Assembly: GCA_013322215.1 (NCBI GenBank)
Contig: JAAMEZ010000022.1
Coordinates: 62,001-126,000 of the forward strand
Reading direction: 5' to 3'
Length of the DNA: 64,000 bases
Origin: Martinezella rhizogenes
GTDB taxonomy: Bacteria > Pseudomonadota > Alphaproteobacteria > Rhizobiales > Rhizobiaceae
The translations under genes were made by a program, and so were the position numbers. The notes below the pieces were generated by a model. The model saw only the letters and a list, made by a program, of their open reading frames with translations. It was not told the origin of the DNA and ran no database searches. This document shows, piece after piece, positions 1 to 8,674 of the stretch; position 1 is the first letter of the stretch; every line of letters starts with the position of its first letter.

Positions 1-397
1 CGGCGCCGAGACCTTGCAGGCCTCTGGCTGCGAGCAGTAGCCACAGTGTCGGCGCGATGCCGCAGAAAAGCGAGGCGAGGGTGAAGAGGCTTATGCCGAT
101 CAACAGCAGGCGTCGCCTGCCGAAAATGTCGCCCAGCCGTCCGACGCTGACGATCAGCGTGGTAATGGCGAGCAGATAGGCAAGCACGATCCACTGCACC
201 TGCTGGAAGGATGCATCGAATGATCGAGCGAGCGTCGGCAGCCCGACATTGGCAATGCTGGTATCGAGCGAAGGCATCAGCATGGAGAGCGATAGGCTGG
301 CAAGGGCCCAGCGGACCGAGGATGCTGACTTTGTGTGGCCGGCTTTACCCGGCTCTTCAATGATCGGCTTCAACATGAGCTCCGTTTCTGGCGACAT
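1..397 (-). CDS. MFS drug exporter, DHA2 (EmrB/QacA-like) family, N-terminal part
   Basis: The gene runs off the left edge; about 132 N-terminal residues are present. After a polar leader of about 30 residues come hydrophobic segments with the first-helix motif LDTSIANVGLP and, between helices 2 and 3, the MFS motif A GRLGDIFGRRR. Both are typical of proton-driven 14-helix multidrug pumps of the DHA2 group in the inner membrane. It is divergent from the LysR gene at 512, which suggests that regulator controls it. An in-frame ATG at 376, preceded by GGAG, is an alternative start. The substrate cannot be told from the sequence. Confidence 0.85.
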   Translation of the reverse strand, partial: MSPETELMLKPIIEEPGKAGHTKSASSVRWALASLSLSMLMPSLDTSIANVGLPTLARSFDASFQQVQWIVLAYLLAITTLIVSVGRLGDIFGRRRLLLIGISLFTLASLFCGIAPTLWLLLAARGLQGLGA

Positions 398-453
398 AAA
401 AAGTCCCGGCAGAACGGTAGCTCTCGACACCATGTAGCGGAATATGCAGCATT

Positions 454-470
454 TGCACTTCATTCGTGCA
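454..470. promoter_or_regulatory. Inverted repeat between LysR gene and MFS pump; candidate LysR operator
   Basis: TGCAC (454-458) and GTGCA (466-470) form a perfect 5-bp dyad with a 7-base centre in the divergent intergenic region, 42 bases before the LysR start. Dyads of this kind in this position are usual LysR-type sites. The assignment is inference. Confidence 0.4.
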
Positions 471-511
471 TCTGACGCCATATATCGGGAAAACCGTGCT
501 ATGGTCGCATC

Positions 512-1438
512 ATGTCCACGCCCGATCTCAACCTGCTCGTCACTCTCAATGTTCTGCTAGCCGAAGGCAGCGTCGCGCGCGCCGCCCGGCGATTGCGGCT
601 CAGCCCATCCGCCATGAGCCGGCAGCTTGCCCGCCTGCGCGAGACGACAGGGGATCCGCTGCTGGTCAGGGCCGGGCGCGGGCTTGTGCCGACGCCGCGG
701 GCACTGGAATTGCGTGAAAGTATCGGCCGGCTCGTGCAGGAAGCGGAAGCAGCCTTACGGCCGGCCGAGGCCCTGAATTTGAAACAGCTTTCTCGAATTT
801 TCACGTTGCGCACCCGCGAAGGCTTCGCGGAGAACTTCGGCGCTGAACTGATTACGCGCATTGCCGAGCAGGCGCCTGGCGTCCAGCTTTACTTCGCGCA
901 GAAGCTGGACAAGGACAGTACGCCGCTGCGTGATGGGACGATCGACTTCGAGACTGGTGTTGTCGGCGACGATACCGGTCCGGAGTTGCGAACGCAGGCG
1001 CTGTTCCACGATCGCTTCATCGGCGTGGTCCGAAGCGGGCATCCGTTGAGCGAAGGGGAGATGACCCCGGAGCATTATGCCGCCGGGCAACACATTCTGG
1101 TTTCACGCCGTGGCCTGCAGAAGGGAGAGATCGACGAGGCGCTGGGAGAGTTGGGGCTTGCGCGGCGGATCGCGACGCTTGTCGGCAGTTTTTCGGCGGC
1201 GTTGGCCCTGGCGCGGGCGTCGGACCTGATCGTCAGCGTTCCCGAACGATATACGGGCAATCTACGTGTCGGCATGTATAGTTTCGCGCTGCCGGTACCG
1301 ACATCCGATGTGACGATCTCGCTGCTCTGGCACCCGCGGATGGATGCTGATCCGGCGCATCGTTGGTTGCGCGGCTGCATACGCGATGTTTGCGCCGGCG
1401 CGCGGGCTTATGAATGGGGTTCGAAGTCGGCTAAATAA
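512..1438 (+). CDS. LysR-family transcriptional regulator
   Basis: The 308 residues match LysR-type regulators. An N-terminal winged helix-turn-helix (about residues 5-64, with SVARAARRLRLSPSAMSRQL) is followed by a periplasmic-binding-like effector domain. It lies back to back with the MFS pump at 1-397, the standard layout for a LysR regulator and its target. The effector is unknown. Its last 31 bases overlap the end of the convergent MarR gene. Confidence 0.9.
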   Translation: MSTPDLNLLVTLNVLLAEGSVARAARRLRLSPSAMSRQLARLRETTGDPLLVRAGRGLVPTPRALELRESIGRLVQEAEAALRPAEALNLKQLSRIFTLRTREGFAENFGAELITRIAEQAPGVQLYFAQKLDKDSTPLRDGTIDFETGVVGDDTGPELRTQALFHDRFIGVVRSGHPLSEGEMTPEHYAAGQHILVSRRGLQKGEIDEALGELGLARRIATLVGSFSAALALARASDLIVSVPERYTGNLRVGMYSFALPVPTSDVTISLLWHPRMDADPAHRWLRGCIRDVCAGARAYEWGSKSAK

Positions 1439-1899
1439 TTGCGTAGCAGGCGGTCAAGAGCCTTTCGTTCGCCTTCCGAAAGGGTCGAGATCAAACGTCT
1501 CTGCGTTTCGACATGCGCCGTCACTGCCGCGTCGATCAGGTCGAAACCCTTTGGTGTCAGGGATATCAGGAAGCCGCGGCCGTCATTCGGGTTCTGGCTG
1601 CGGGCGACGAGGCCGGCCCTCTCCAGCTGATCGATGCGATTGGTCATCGTGCCCGATGACACCATCATCGTCTCCATCAGGTCGCCGGGGGAAAGGGTAT
1701 AGGGCTCGCCCGAGCGGCGCAGGGTCGCCAGCATGTCGAAGTTCGCCGAGTTCAGGTTGAAGCGGCCGAAGGTCTTCTCCATCTCGCGCGAGAGATGGAG
1801 GGTGAGATTGCGCATGCGTCCGAAGAGACCCATGGCCGAGGTGTCGAGGTCAGGCCGTTCGCGGCGCCATTGCTCGAGAATTTTGTCGATGCGATCCAT
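1408..1899 (-). CDS. MarR-family transcriptional regulator
   Basis: A 163-residue MarR/EmrR-type repressor. The winged helix-turn-helix core spans roughly residues 50-125 (SANFDMLATLRRSG, then TMTNRIDQLERAGLV and a wing with DGRGFLISLT). It is divergent from the EamA exporter at 1983, and the 83-base gap holds two near-identical dyads that overlap a promoter. The likely role is self-repression and repression of the exporter until a small aromatic or drug-like ligand binds. The 3' end overlaps the LysR gene. Confidence 0.92.
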   Translation of the reverse strand: MDRIDKILEQWRRERPDLDTSAMGLFGRMRNLTLHLSREMEKTFGRFNLNSANFDMLATLRRSGEPYTLSPGDLMETMMVSSGTMTNRIDQLERAGLVARSQNPNDGRGFLISLTPKGFDLIDAAVTAHVETQRRLISTLSEGERKALDRLLRNYLADFEPHS

Positions 1900-1918
1900 A
1901 CCTGGATCTCGCCATGAA

Positions 1919-1966
1919 TTTATCTTGACGTCAAGGCACTTCAGTTTATCTTGAGATCAAGATAAA
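1919..1966 (+). promoter_or_regulatory. Promoter of the EamA exporter with two MarR operator dyads
   Basis: TTTATCTTGA (1945-1954), GA, TCAAGATAAA (1957-1966) is a perfect 10-bp inverted repeat. A second copy, TTTATCTTGA (1919-1928), CG, TCAAG (1931-1935), has one full and one partial arm. The centres are 26 bp apart. TTGACG (1925-1930) and TATCTT (1947-1952), 16 bases apart, look like a sigma-70 promoter for the exporter, so bound MarR would cover both hexamers. Confidence 0.7.
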
Positions 1967-1982
1967 TTTCGAGACCAAGACC

Positions 1983-2882
1983 ATGAACCGCAATTTCGAT
2001 CTGTTGTTGACCGCCATCGCGCCGGCGATCTGGGGCAGCACCTATCTGGTGACGACGCAGCTTTTGCCGGCCGGCTATCCCCTCACTGTCGCCATGCTGC
2101 GTGCCTTACCGGCAGGGTTACTTTTGCTCGCCATTGTCAGGCAATTGCCGCATGGCGTCTGGTGGCTGAAGTCGCTGGTTCTCGGGGCGCTGAATTTTTC
2201 GGTCTTCTGGTGGCTGCTGTTCATTTCGGCCTATCGGTTGCCCGGCGGCGTTGCCGCGACCGTCGGTGCCGTTCAGCCGCTGATCGTCATCGTACTGGCG
2301 CGATTGCTGCTGGGATCGCCGATCCGCAGCCTTTCGATCATCGCAGCCATTGCCGGCATCGGCGGGGTTGCGTTGCTGATCCTGACACCGAATGCGACGC
2401 TCGATCCGATCGGTATCGTCGCCGGCATTGCCGGAGCCTTTTCCATGGCAGCCGGCACCGTGCTCAGCCGCCGCTGGCGGCCCGATGTCTCGCCGCTGAC
2501 CTTCACGGCATGGCAGCTGACGGCGGGTGGCCTGTTGCTGCTGCCGGTGGCGCTGCTGCTCGAACCGCCGCTGCCGCATCTGACCGGCGCCAACATTCTC
2601 GGCTTTACCTATCTCGGCCTGATCGGCGCAGCGCTCACCTATATTCTCTGGTTCCGCGGCTTGTCGCGGCTCGAGCCCTCCGTGGTCTCTCCGCTCGGCT
2701 TCCTCAGCCCGACGACCGCTGTGATCCTGGGTTGGGCAGTGCTCGGCCAGCAGCTGAGCCCAATGCAGATGTTCGGCATCGTCATCGTGCTCGGCAGCGT
2801 CTGGCTCAGCCAGCGGGCGCAGCAGGCTCCGCAGGCAGGACTTGCCGCACCTGATAGCCAGCCTGTCGCGTCAAAGCGATAG
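1983..2882 (+). CDS. EamA/DMT-family transporter
   Basis: A 299-residue membrane protein with ten hydrophobic segments arranged as two EamA repeats (about residues 8-135 and 145-280), as in the RhtA/YedA group of drug/metabolite exporters. It begins with the typical AIWGSTYLVTTQLLP segment. The ATG at 1983 follows the MarR-controlled promoter. It probably exports a small metabolite or toxic compound; the substrate is not predictable. Confidence 0.9.
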   Translation: MNRNFDLLLTAIAPAIWGSTYLVTTQLLPAGYPLTVAMLRALPAGLLLLAIVRQLPHGVWWLKSLVLGALNFSVFWWLLFISAYRLPGGVAATVGAVQPLIVIVLARLLLGSPIRSLSIIAAIAGIGGVALLILTPNATLDPIGIVAGIAGAFSMAAGTVLSRRWRPDVSPLTFTAWQLTAGGLLLLPVALLLEPPLPHLTGANILGFTYLGLIGAALTYILWFRGLSRLEPSVVSPLGFLSPTTAVILGWAVLGQQLSPMQMFGIVIVLGSVWLSQRAQQAPQAGLAAPDSQPVASKR

Positions 2883-2911
2883 GTTCGGCATCTGGTATTA
2901 CTCGCAAACAA

Positions 2912-2937
2912 AAAGGGCGGCCATCGGGCCGCCCTTT
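2912..2937. terminator. Bidirectional terminator between the EamA gene and leuC
   Basis: AAAGGGCGGCC (2912-2922), loop ATCG, GGCCGCCCTTT (2927-2937) is a perfect 11-bp stem with A/T-rich edges on both sides, between two convergent genes. Confidence 0.85.
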
Positions 2938-2957
2938 GTCATTCATGCTTTGAAGGT

Positions 2958-4367
2958 CTACTTCCACTCGCGGATATCGACGAAGTGACCGGCGATCGCG
3001 GCGGCTGCGGCCATGGCCGGCGAGACCAGATGCGTGCGGCCCTTGAAGCCCTGACGGCCTTCGAAGTTGCGGTTCGAGGTCGAAGCGCAACGCTCGCCCG
3101 GCTTCAGCCGGTCGTCGTTCATGGCGAGGCACATGGAACAGCCAGGCTCGCGCCAGTCGAAACCGGCAGCCTTGAAGATCTTGTCGAGGCCTTCGGCTTC
3201 CGCCTGCTCCTTCACGAGGCCGGAGCCCGGAACGATCATGGCGTCGACTGTGGAGGCCACCGTCTTGCCTTCGACGACCTTGGCAACGGCGCGCAGGTCT
3301 TCGATGCGGCCGTTGGTGCAGGAGCCGATGAAGACGCGATCGACGTTGATCTCGGTCATCGGGGTGCCGGGCTTCAGGCCCATATAGTCGAGGGCGCGCC
3401 ACTTGGAGGTACGCTTGGTCTCGTCCTGGATTTCATCCGGGTTCGGGACGACGCCCTGAACGGAGATGACGTCTTCCGGCGAGGAGCCCCAGGAAACGAT
3501 CGGCGGCAGGCTGGCGGCATCGAGCTTGACGATGCGGTCGTAATGCGCGCCTTCGTCCGACTGCAGCGTTTTCCAGTAGGCGATTGCCTGTTCCAGCGCT
3601 TCGCCCTTCGGCGCGCGCGGCTTGCCCTTGATGTATTCGAAGGTGATCTCATCCGGCGCGATGAGGCCGGCGCGGGCGCCGCCTTCGATCGACATGTTGC
3701 AGATGGTCATGCGGCCTTCCATCGACAGCGCGCGAATGGCTTCGCCGGCATATTCGATGACGTAGCCGGTGCCGCCCGCGGTGCCGATTTCGCCGATGAT
3801 GGCAAGGATGATGTCCTTGGCGGTGACGCCGGGCGGCAGCTGGCCGTCGACCTGCACCAGCATGTTCTTGGCCTTCTTCTGGATCAGCGTCTGCGTGGCG
3901 AGCACATGCTCGACCTCGGAGGTGCCGATACCGTGGGCGAGCGAGCCGAAGGCGCCATGGGTCGAGGTGTGGCTGTCGCCGCAGACGATGGTCATGCCGG
4001 GCAGCGTGAAGCCCTGCTCGGGTCCGATAATGTGAACGATGCCCTGACGCTTGTCGTTTTCGGAGTAGTATTCCACGCCGAACTCGGCGGCATTCTTGGC
4101 GAGCTGCTCGACCTGGATGCGGCTTTCCTCGTTCTTGATGCCGAGATGGCGATCGGCCGAGGTCGGTACGTTATGGTCGACGACAGCCAGCGTCTTCTGC
4201 GGCGCGTGAACCTTTCGACCGGTCATGCGCAGGCCTTCGAAGGCCTGCGGTGACGTCACCTCGTGAACGAGATGGCGGTCGATATAGAGAAGACAGGTGC
4301 CGTCGTCTTGCGCGTCGACCAGATGGTCATCCCAGATTTTATCGTAAAGTGTGCGTGGAGCGCTCAT
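2958..4367 (-). CDS. leuC: 3-isopropylmalate dehydratase large subunit
   Basis: The 469-residue protein is full length for LeuC. With LeuD (not in this window) it isomerises 2- to 3-isopropylmalate in leucine synthesis. It is an aconitase-fold enzyme; the three cysteines that hold the 4Fe-4S cluster are visible at 350 (GSCTNG) and at 410 and 413 (CSMC). The ATG at 4367 starts with [12 protein letters not shown], the usual N-terminus. It ends in a strong terminator and is separated by a small gap and ORF from the ABC permease gene upstream. Confidence 0.98.
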   Translation of the reverse strand: MSAPRTLYDKIWDDHLVDAQDDGTCLLYIDRHLVHEVTSPQAFEGLRMTGRKVHAPQKTLAVVDHNVPTSADRHLGIKNEESRIQVEQLAKNAAEFGVEYYSENDKRQGIVHIIGPEQGFTLPGMTIVCGDSHTSTHGAFGSLAHGIGTSEVEHVLATQTLIQKKAKNMLVQVDGQLPPGVTAKDIILAIIGEIGTAGGTGYVIEYAGEAIRALSMEGRMTICNMSIEGGARAGLIAPDEITFEYIKGKPRAPKGEALEQAIAYWKTLQSDEGAHYDRIVKLDAASLPPIVSWGSSPEDVISVQGVVPNPDEIQDETKRTSKWRALDYMGLKPGTPMTEINVDRVFIGSCTNGRIEDLRAVAKVVEGKTVASTVDAMIVPGSGLVKEQAEAEGLDKIFKAAGFDWREPGCSMCLAMNDDRLKPGERCASTSNRNFEGRQGFKGRTHLVSPAMAAAAAIAGHFVDIREWK

Positions 4368-4436
4368 GGCTACAGATCCATATTGGCATTGTCGAAAAGG
4401 GGATTGACGGATCAGGACCGCCGGCCTCGGGTGTGA

Positions 4437-4571
4437 TCAGCGAAGTCGGCTGTTGAGCGCGCCCGAAATCATCGCAAAGAAACGTGCCGGCAGGCGCTTG
4501 TGGTCCTGCAGCACGAAAGCCGTGACGTAACGCCCGTCCTTGCTCATGATCTTACTCATGGCCATGCTCAT
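4437..4571 (-). CDS. Small hypothetical protein between leuC and the ABC permease
   Basis: About 44 residues (MSMAMSKIMSKDGRY... ending GALNSRLR), basic, without a clear membrane segment. Three ATGs lie close together and none has a good Shine-Dalgarno site; a TTG at 4646 overlapping the permease stop codon could extend it to 69 residues. I do not recognise it. It may be a real coupled small gene or simply open sequence. Confidence 0.3.
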   Translation of the reverse strand: MSMAMSKIMSKDGRYVTAFVLQDHKRLPARFFAMISGALNSRLR

Positions 4572-4642
4572 ATCAATTTTCAAAACCTTCGGCAATGGCG
4601 ACGATGGGGTGTGTCGGTACGGTCGGCATTTGGCCGCACCGA

Positions 4643-5521
4643 TCAAACTTGCGCGCCTGGCGGCTGTGCTGCTGCCATACGAGGGAAGGCGGAGCGATCG
4701 CTGCCCGAACGCTGGCGCATCCAGGCTTCGAGCTGCCTGAGCAACAGCGAGAGGCCGACCGTCAGAAGCAGATAGATGAAGGCGAGGATCGACAGCGTTT
4801 CGAAATAGCGGAAATTGGCAGAGTAGTAGAGCTTGGCGAGCTGGCTGATATCGGCGACGCCGAGCACGGAGACCAGCGAGCTGTCCTTCACCATGGCGAT
4901 GAAATCGTTCGACAGCGGCGGCAGGATGACGCGGATCGCCTGCGGAAAGACGACGAGGCGGAAACGCTGGAAGCGGCTGAGGCCCAGCGCCTTGGCGGCC
5001 TCGATCTGGCCCTGATCGACCGCCTGGATGCCGGCACGGAAGATTTCGGCAATGAAGGACGAATAGGCGATCGTCAGCGCGATGATGGTGCGCCAGACGA
5101 AGGGCACGTCGCGAGTGATGAGCGGGCTGGTCCAGCCGGCGGAAATCAGCGGAGAGATGACGAAATTATAGGCGGCGACGAAGGCCGGCGTGCCGACAAA
5201 GGCGATATAGGAGAGCAGTACCAATATCGGGATGCCGCGCACGATCTCGATATAGAGGCGCGCCACTTGCCGCAGCACGAGGAAATCCGACAGGCCGAGC
5301 AGTGCCAGCGCCAGACCGAGCAGCATGGCGAGCGTAAACGCTACCAGCGTCACGAAGACCGTGACGCCGATGCCGTTCAGCAGAAGAGAGAAAATCTGGG
5401 CATAGAGGCCGTTCGCCGCAATTGCGAAGGAGGCGGCGATGCCGAGGATGGCGAGGGCGACCAACCACCAGGGAAAGTCTTCCTTGCCGCGGTGCCCACC
5501 CGGGCCTGCAAGCAGTGCCAT
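4643..5521 (-). CDS. Polar amino-acid ABC transporter permease
   Basis: A 292-residue inner-membrane permease of the HisM/GlnP type. It has an N-terminal hydrophobic segment, the core of about five further segments, and the EAA loop QIEAAKALGLSRFQRFRLVVFPQAIR that docks the ATPase. It follows the binding-protein gene (34-base gap), so the two form an operon. No ATPase or second permease gene is adjacent; it may use an ATPase encoded elsewhere. Confidence 0.93.
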   Translation of the reverse strand: MALLAGPGGHRGKEDFPWWLVALAILGIAASFAIAANGLYAQIFSLLLNGIGVTVFVTLVAFTLAMLLGLALALLGLSDFLVLRQVARLYIEIVRGIPILVLLSYIAFVGTPAFVAAYNFVISPLISAGWTSPLITRDVPFVWRTIIALTIAYSSFIAEIFRAGIQAVDQGQIEAAKALGLSRFQRFRLVVFPQAIRVILPPLSNDFIAMVKDSSLVSVLGVADISQLAKLYYSANFRYFETLSILAFIYLLLTVGLSLLLRQLEAWMRQRSGSDRSAFPRMAAAQPPGAQV

Positions 5522-5555
5522 CAGAGCGGGCTTCCCATATATCGATCTTCAGAGT

Positions 5556-6353
5556 TCATTGGCCCATCTTGTAGTCGAGGAACCACTTCTTGTTCAGCGC
5601 ATCGAGCGTGCCGTCGGCCTTGAGGCTGGCGATGGCGGCATTGATCGGAGCGACGAGATCGGAACCCTTCTGGAAGATGAAGCCGAAATCCTCGGTGCCG
5701 AGCGGACCGCCGACCAGCTTCAGGCCGCCGTTGGAGGCATCGACATAGCCCTTGCCGGCCGTGCCGTCGGTCAGCACCGTATCGACGTCACCGGTCTTCA
5801 ACGCCTGCACGGTCGCGCCGAAGGTTTCGAAGGTCTTGATGCGTGGGTTCTGCTCGTTGCCGTCGAGTACCGAATAGACGGCGGTGTAGAAGGGCGTCGT
5901 ACCCGGCTGCGCGCCGATCAGGGCCTCCTTGACGGCGGCGAAGCTCTTGGCATCGGTGAAGCGCTTCTCGTCACCACGCACGAGCATGAACTGCTCGGAG
6001 CGCATATAGGGATCGGAGAAATCGACCTTCTGCTTGCGGTCGTCCTTGATGGTGATGCCGGTCATGCCGATGTTGTACTGGCCTTCGGAGACGGCCTGGA
6101 TCATCGCATCCCAGCTGGTGTTCTGGTACTCGACCTTGAAGTTCAGGCGCTTGGCGATCTCGTTCATCGCGTCATATTCCCAGCCGATCGCCTTGTTCGT
6201 CTTCGGATCGATGAACTGCAGCGGCGGATAGGCATTCTCGGTGACGACGACGACGGTCTTGCCCTTGAGATCAGGCAGATCGGCGGCGAAGGAGGCGAAA
6301 GGCGCAAGCACGAGGGCGCTGAGGCCCAAAAGAAACGAACGACGGAATGCCAT
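5556..6353 (-). CDS. Amino-acid ABC transporter substrate-binding protein
   Basis: A 265-residue periplasmic solute-binding protein of family 3. A signal peptide ([19 protein letters not shown], cleavage near ASFAAD) precedes a mature domain with [10 protein letters not shown] and the [12 protein letters not shown] segment seen in glutamine/cystine/histidine binding proteins. GGGGAG is well spaced before the ATG at 6353. It delivers a polar amino acid to the permease encoded just downstream. The ligand is not determinable here. Confidence 0.93.
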   Translation of the reverse strand: MAFRRSFLLGLSALVLAPFASFAADLPDLKGKTVVVVTENAYPPLQFIDPKTNKAIGWEYDAMNEIAKRLNFKVEYQNTSWDAMIQAVSEGQYNIGMTGITIKDDRKQKVDFSDPYMRSEQFMLVRGDEKRFTDAKSFAAVKEALIGAQPGTTPFYTAVYSVLDGNEQNPRIKTFETFGATVQALKTGDVDTVLTDGTAGKGYVDASNGGLKLVGGPLGTEDFGFIFQKGSDLVAPINAAIASLKADGTLDALNKKWFLDYKMGQ

Positions 6354-6369
6354 GGAAATCTCCCCGATT

Positions 6370-6419
6370 AGAGCATGATGCCGAAAAGTGTCAGCGGTTT
6401 TCGGATGACGTCATGCTCT
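6370..6419. repeat. RIME-like palindrome (type C)
   Basis: Imperfect palindrome starting AGAGCATGATGCCGAAAA and ending with its complement TCATGCTCT. A near-identical copy in the other orientation lies at 63478-63527. Confidence 0.8.
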
Positions 6420-6642
6420 CCCTATTTGATACTGGCGCGGCCTCAGATTTCAGGTCGGTTCAACCTGACATCATCCGGCGCAAGCGTGGCGGAAAACTGT
6501 CATATTTGTGAAGGGGATGGCAAGGTGATTGCCATGGCCGCGATCATAAAAATGGAAAAGCAACTCTAAAGTGGGCAGCGAATAGAGAAATATTCTTTTC
6601 GCCCGATGCAGACCCGCCCTGTGTATATGGCAGGTAGCAAAA

Positions 6643-6664
6643 AAGGCGACCCGAGGGCCGCCTT
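6643..6664 (-). terminator. rplS: rplS terminator
   Basis: AAGGCG-A-CCC (6643-6652), GA, GGG-C-CGCCTT (6655-6664) forms a stem with one mismatch. On the minus strand it is followed by a run of T (bases 6639-6644). Confidence 0.8.
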
Positions 6665-6693
6665 CCATTGCTGCGATCCGTGTGGATCGAAGC

Positions 6694-7239
6694 TTATTCT
6701 GCTGCCGGCTCGGCTGCTGCGGCTGCAGCAGCAGCTTCTGCAGCTGCCTTTGCTTCTGCGGCTTCAGCTGCTGCCTTCTCGGCTGCGAGCGCCTGAGCGG
6801 CTGCAACCTTCTCGGCTTCGATGCGTGCCTTCTCTTCGGCCAGAGCCTGGCGCTCGGCGTCGTTGAGCTTGCGGGCGCGGGTGCCGGTGTTCTCGACGAT
6901 ACGGGCAGCCTTACCGCGCAGGTCGCGCAGGTAGTAAAGCTTGGCGCGACGGACCTTACCGCGGCGAACGACTTCGACGCTTTCGATCATCGGGGAGTAG
7001 ACCGGGAATACGCGCTCGACGCCTTCGCCGTAGGAGATCTTGCGAACCGTGAAGTTTTCCTGCAGACCGCCGCCGGAGCGGGCGATGCAGACGCCTTCAT
7101 AGGCCTGAACGCGGGTACGGTTGCCTTCCGTGACCTTCACGTTGACGCGAACGGTGTCGCCAGCGGAAAATTCGGGAAGCGTGCGCTTGGCTTCGATCTT
7201 GGCAGCCTGTTCGGCTTCCAACTGCTGAATGATGTTCAT
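6694..7239 (-). CDS. rplS: 50S ribosomal protein L19
   Basis: The first 120 residues are a normal L19, which sits at the 30S-50S interface ([14 protein letters not shown], the [10 protein letters not shown] segment, [18 protein letters not shown]). Residues 121-181 add an Ala/Glu/Lys-rich tail ending in about 20 mostly alanine residues. L19 is usually about 115-130 residues, so this tail is an extension of the kind seen in Alphaproteobacteria. It is normally the last gene of rpsP-rimM-trmD-rplS but here lies 4.7 kb from trmD. Confidence 0.97.
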   Translation of the reverse strand: MNIIQQLEAEQAAKIEAKRTLPEFSAGDTVRVNVKVTEGNRTRVQAYEGVCIARSGGGLQENFTVRKISYGEGVERVFPVYSPMIESVEVVRRGKVRRAKLYYLRDLRGKAARIVENTGTRARKLNDAERQALAEEKARIEAEKVAAAQALAAEKAAAEAAEAKAAAEAAAAAAAAEPAAE

Positions 7240-7373
7240 AGTATCAACCTCGTTGTTGCTTCAACAGCCAGAGCGCCCGAACGATCTATCCTTGGTCGGA
7301 CCCGAAAGTCTCGCCTCGGATATATGCCTGTTATACGGCAGGGGCGGATACGTCTGCTTTTCTTTGGTGGTTG

Positions 7374-7389
7374 ATGGGAAATTTCCCAT
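7374..7389. promoter_or_regulatory. 16-bp perfect palindrome upstream of rplS
   Basis: ATGGGAAATTTCCCAT is a perfect palindrome 135 bases before the rplS start, in a 259-base gap that must hold the rplS promoter now that it is cut off from trmD. It could be a protein-binding site; function unknown. Confidence 0.35.
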
Positions 7390-7498
7390 GCCGGGCGCGC
7401 ACATACCCTATTGCCGCGGCTTTGTCACCCCTTGGCGGGGAATTTCCTGCGCGGGAGGCTGCTTTTTAATGGGCTCAGCCTACTCCCGGCATCCGAAC

Positions 7499-8371
7499 TC
7501 ACGCGGCGATCCATTCCAGCAGCGCATTTTGCGCATGCAGTAGAAAGGCCTTGGCCGGCTTGCTTTGGCAGGCCGGATGGGTCATCGCATCCGCCGTGAC
7601 CTCCTGGCCCCTTGCCACCGGCGGACAGGGCAGGAAGATCGCGTCGGGACGGCAGCGGTCGAGGAGGGCGCCGGATAGGCGGTAGTTTGACAATTCGGCC
7701 GGCAACGCCTCGCCCGGCCATGAGTCCGTCACGATCACGTCGGCCTCCAGCAATGCCTCGATGTCGGTGCCGGTGCTGAAATTGGCATTCAGGAGATCCC
7801 GGTCCTTGACGTGCCATTGCTCCGGATAGACCTGCGTCACCTTGATCGGCAGGGCGAGCGAAGCCTCGACCCATGAGCGCAGGATATTGGCGTCAGGCGC
7901 GACGGCGACGATCTTGAGGCCGTCTACATGGGCCTTCCGGCTCTTGACATAGGCGAGGTCGCCAAGGGTTTCGCAAGGATGGTTCGCTTTCGTGCGGGCG
8001 TTCACGACGGGCATTTCGGTGCTTGCCGCGAGCTGGCGTAGCGCCGACAGCAGTTTCGTGCGGACAACCAGAATGTCGAACCAGTTTTCCAGATAGCCGG
8101 CGAGGTCGGCGGTCTCCTCGCGGGCATTGAAGCTGATCGGCGCCTGCACGCAGATGCCGCCCATCGCCTGTATGCCGAGACCGAAGGCCGTGGTGTTCCG
8201 CCAGCCGCCGTCATCGGCGATCAGCGCAACGCGCGTGCCCCGCAGGCTCTGCGGCATACGGCGATCGGCCCAGGCAGTGGCCAGGATGCCGGCGCGGTCG
8301 AGCAGGGAAAGGAGGACGTCCGAAGGCAGGTCGTGGAATTCGAGAAAGCTTTTTCCGGTTCTGCCAGGCAT
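7499..8371 (-). CDS. Carbamoyltransferase-fold protein related to ornithine carbamoyltransferase, with altered active site
   Basis: The 290 residues follow the ornithine/aspartate carbamoyltransferase plan from end to end (FHDLPSDVLLSLLDRAG, GTRVALI, HPCETLGDLAYV, DVIVTDSW, PDAIF, RGQEVT). The signature residues differ: the carbamoyl-phosphate loop STRTR is replaced by GWRNT, the ornithine loop SMG is missing after DSW, and HCLP is PCPP. It probably does not make citrulline and may act on another substrate or be regulatory. GGAG lies 5 bases before the ATG at 8371; a TTG at 8386 is less likely. Confidence 0.8.
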   Translation of the reverse strand: MPGRTGKSFLEFHDLPSDVLLSLLDRAGILATAWADRRMPQSLRGTRVALIADDGGWRNTTAFGLGIQAMGGICVQAPISFNAREETADLAGYLENWFDILVVRTKLLSALRQLAASTEMPVVNARTKANHPCETLGDLAYVKSRKAHVDGLKIVAVAPDANILRSWVEASLALPIKVTQVYPEQWHVKDRDLLNANFSTGTDIEALLEADVIVTDSWPGEALPAELSNYRLSGALLDRCRPDAIFLPCPPVARGQEVTADAMTHPACQSKPAKAFLLHAQNALLEWIAA

Positions 8372-8572
8372 CGTCGCTCCGCTCAATGAGACATGTCCAT
8401 GCCGCCATTAGCATCCGAAAAAGCCCGGCCCGCAAGAGGTCACGCATTCATGGGTGCGGCCGCTGTCGGGAAATCATATCCATGTCTGCGCAGGCAACAG
8501 GCTCACCGCGCTCAAGCTGTTTGTCGACGCATTACGGTTTTGGTCGAGGTGGCATGAGATACGAGGGCGGGT

Positions 8573-8674
8573 ATGGCTGACGACAGCTGTTGGTTTAAAT
8601 TGGCCTTCCTTGTCCATGCTGCGGCCGAGATTTCTCGCGGCTATTCTTGGCAGCAGGATCACGATCACGAATGA
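8573..8674 (+). CDS. Possible 33-residue small ORF
   Basis: An ATG with a purine-rich GAGGGCGGGT directly before it opens a 33-codon frame (starts MADDSCWFKLAF, ends QQDHDHE) that runs 10 bases into the end of the MocR gene. The composition is protein-like but I know no family. The rest of the 293-base gap shows nothing clear. Confidence 0.2.
   Translation: MADDSCWFKLAFLVHAAAEISRGYSWQQDHDHE

Larger units (their letters stand above)
6354..6693. other. Gene-free stretch between the binding-protein gene and rplS
   Basis: It holds a RIME-like palindrome (6370-6419), a small dyad TCAGGT-N7-ACCTGA (6450-6468) that could be an operator of the ABC genes, and the rplS terminator (6643-6664). No convincing gene is present. 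Confidence 0.6.

Noticed and set aside
2985..4253. 422-codon plus-strand frame
   Set aside because: Shadow of leuC on the other strand, with no recognisable domain.
4437..4646. 69-residue version of the small ORF starting with TTG inside the permease stop
   Set aside because: The extra residues look random and there is no ribosome-binding site at the right spacing; only the shorter form is listed, with low confidence.
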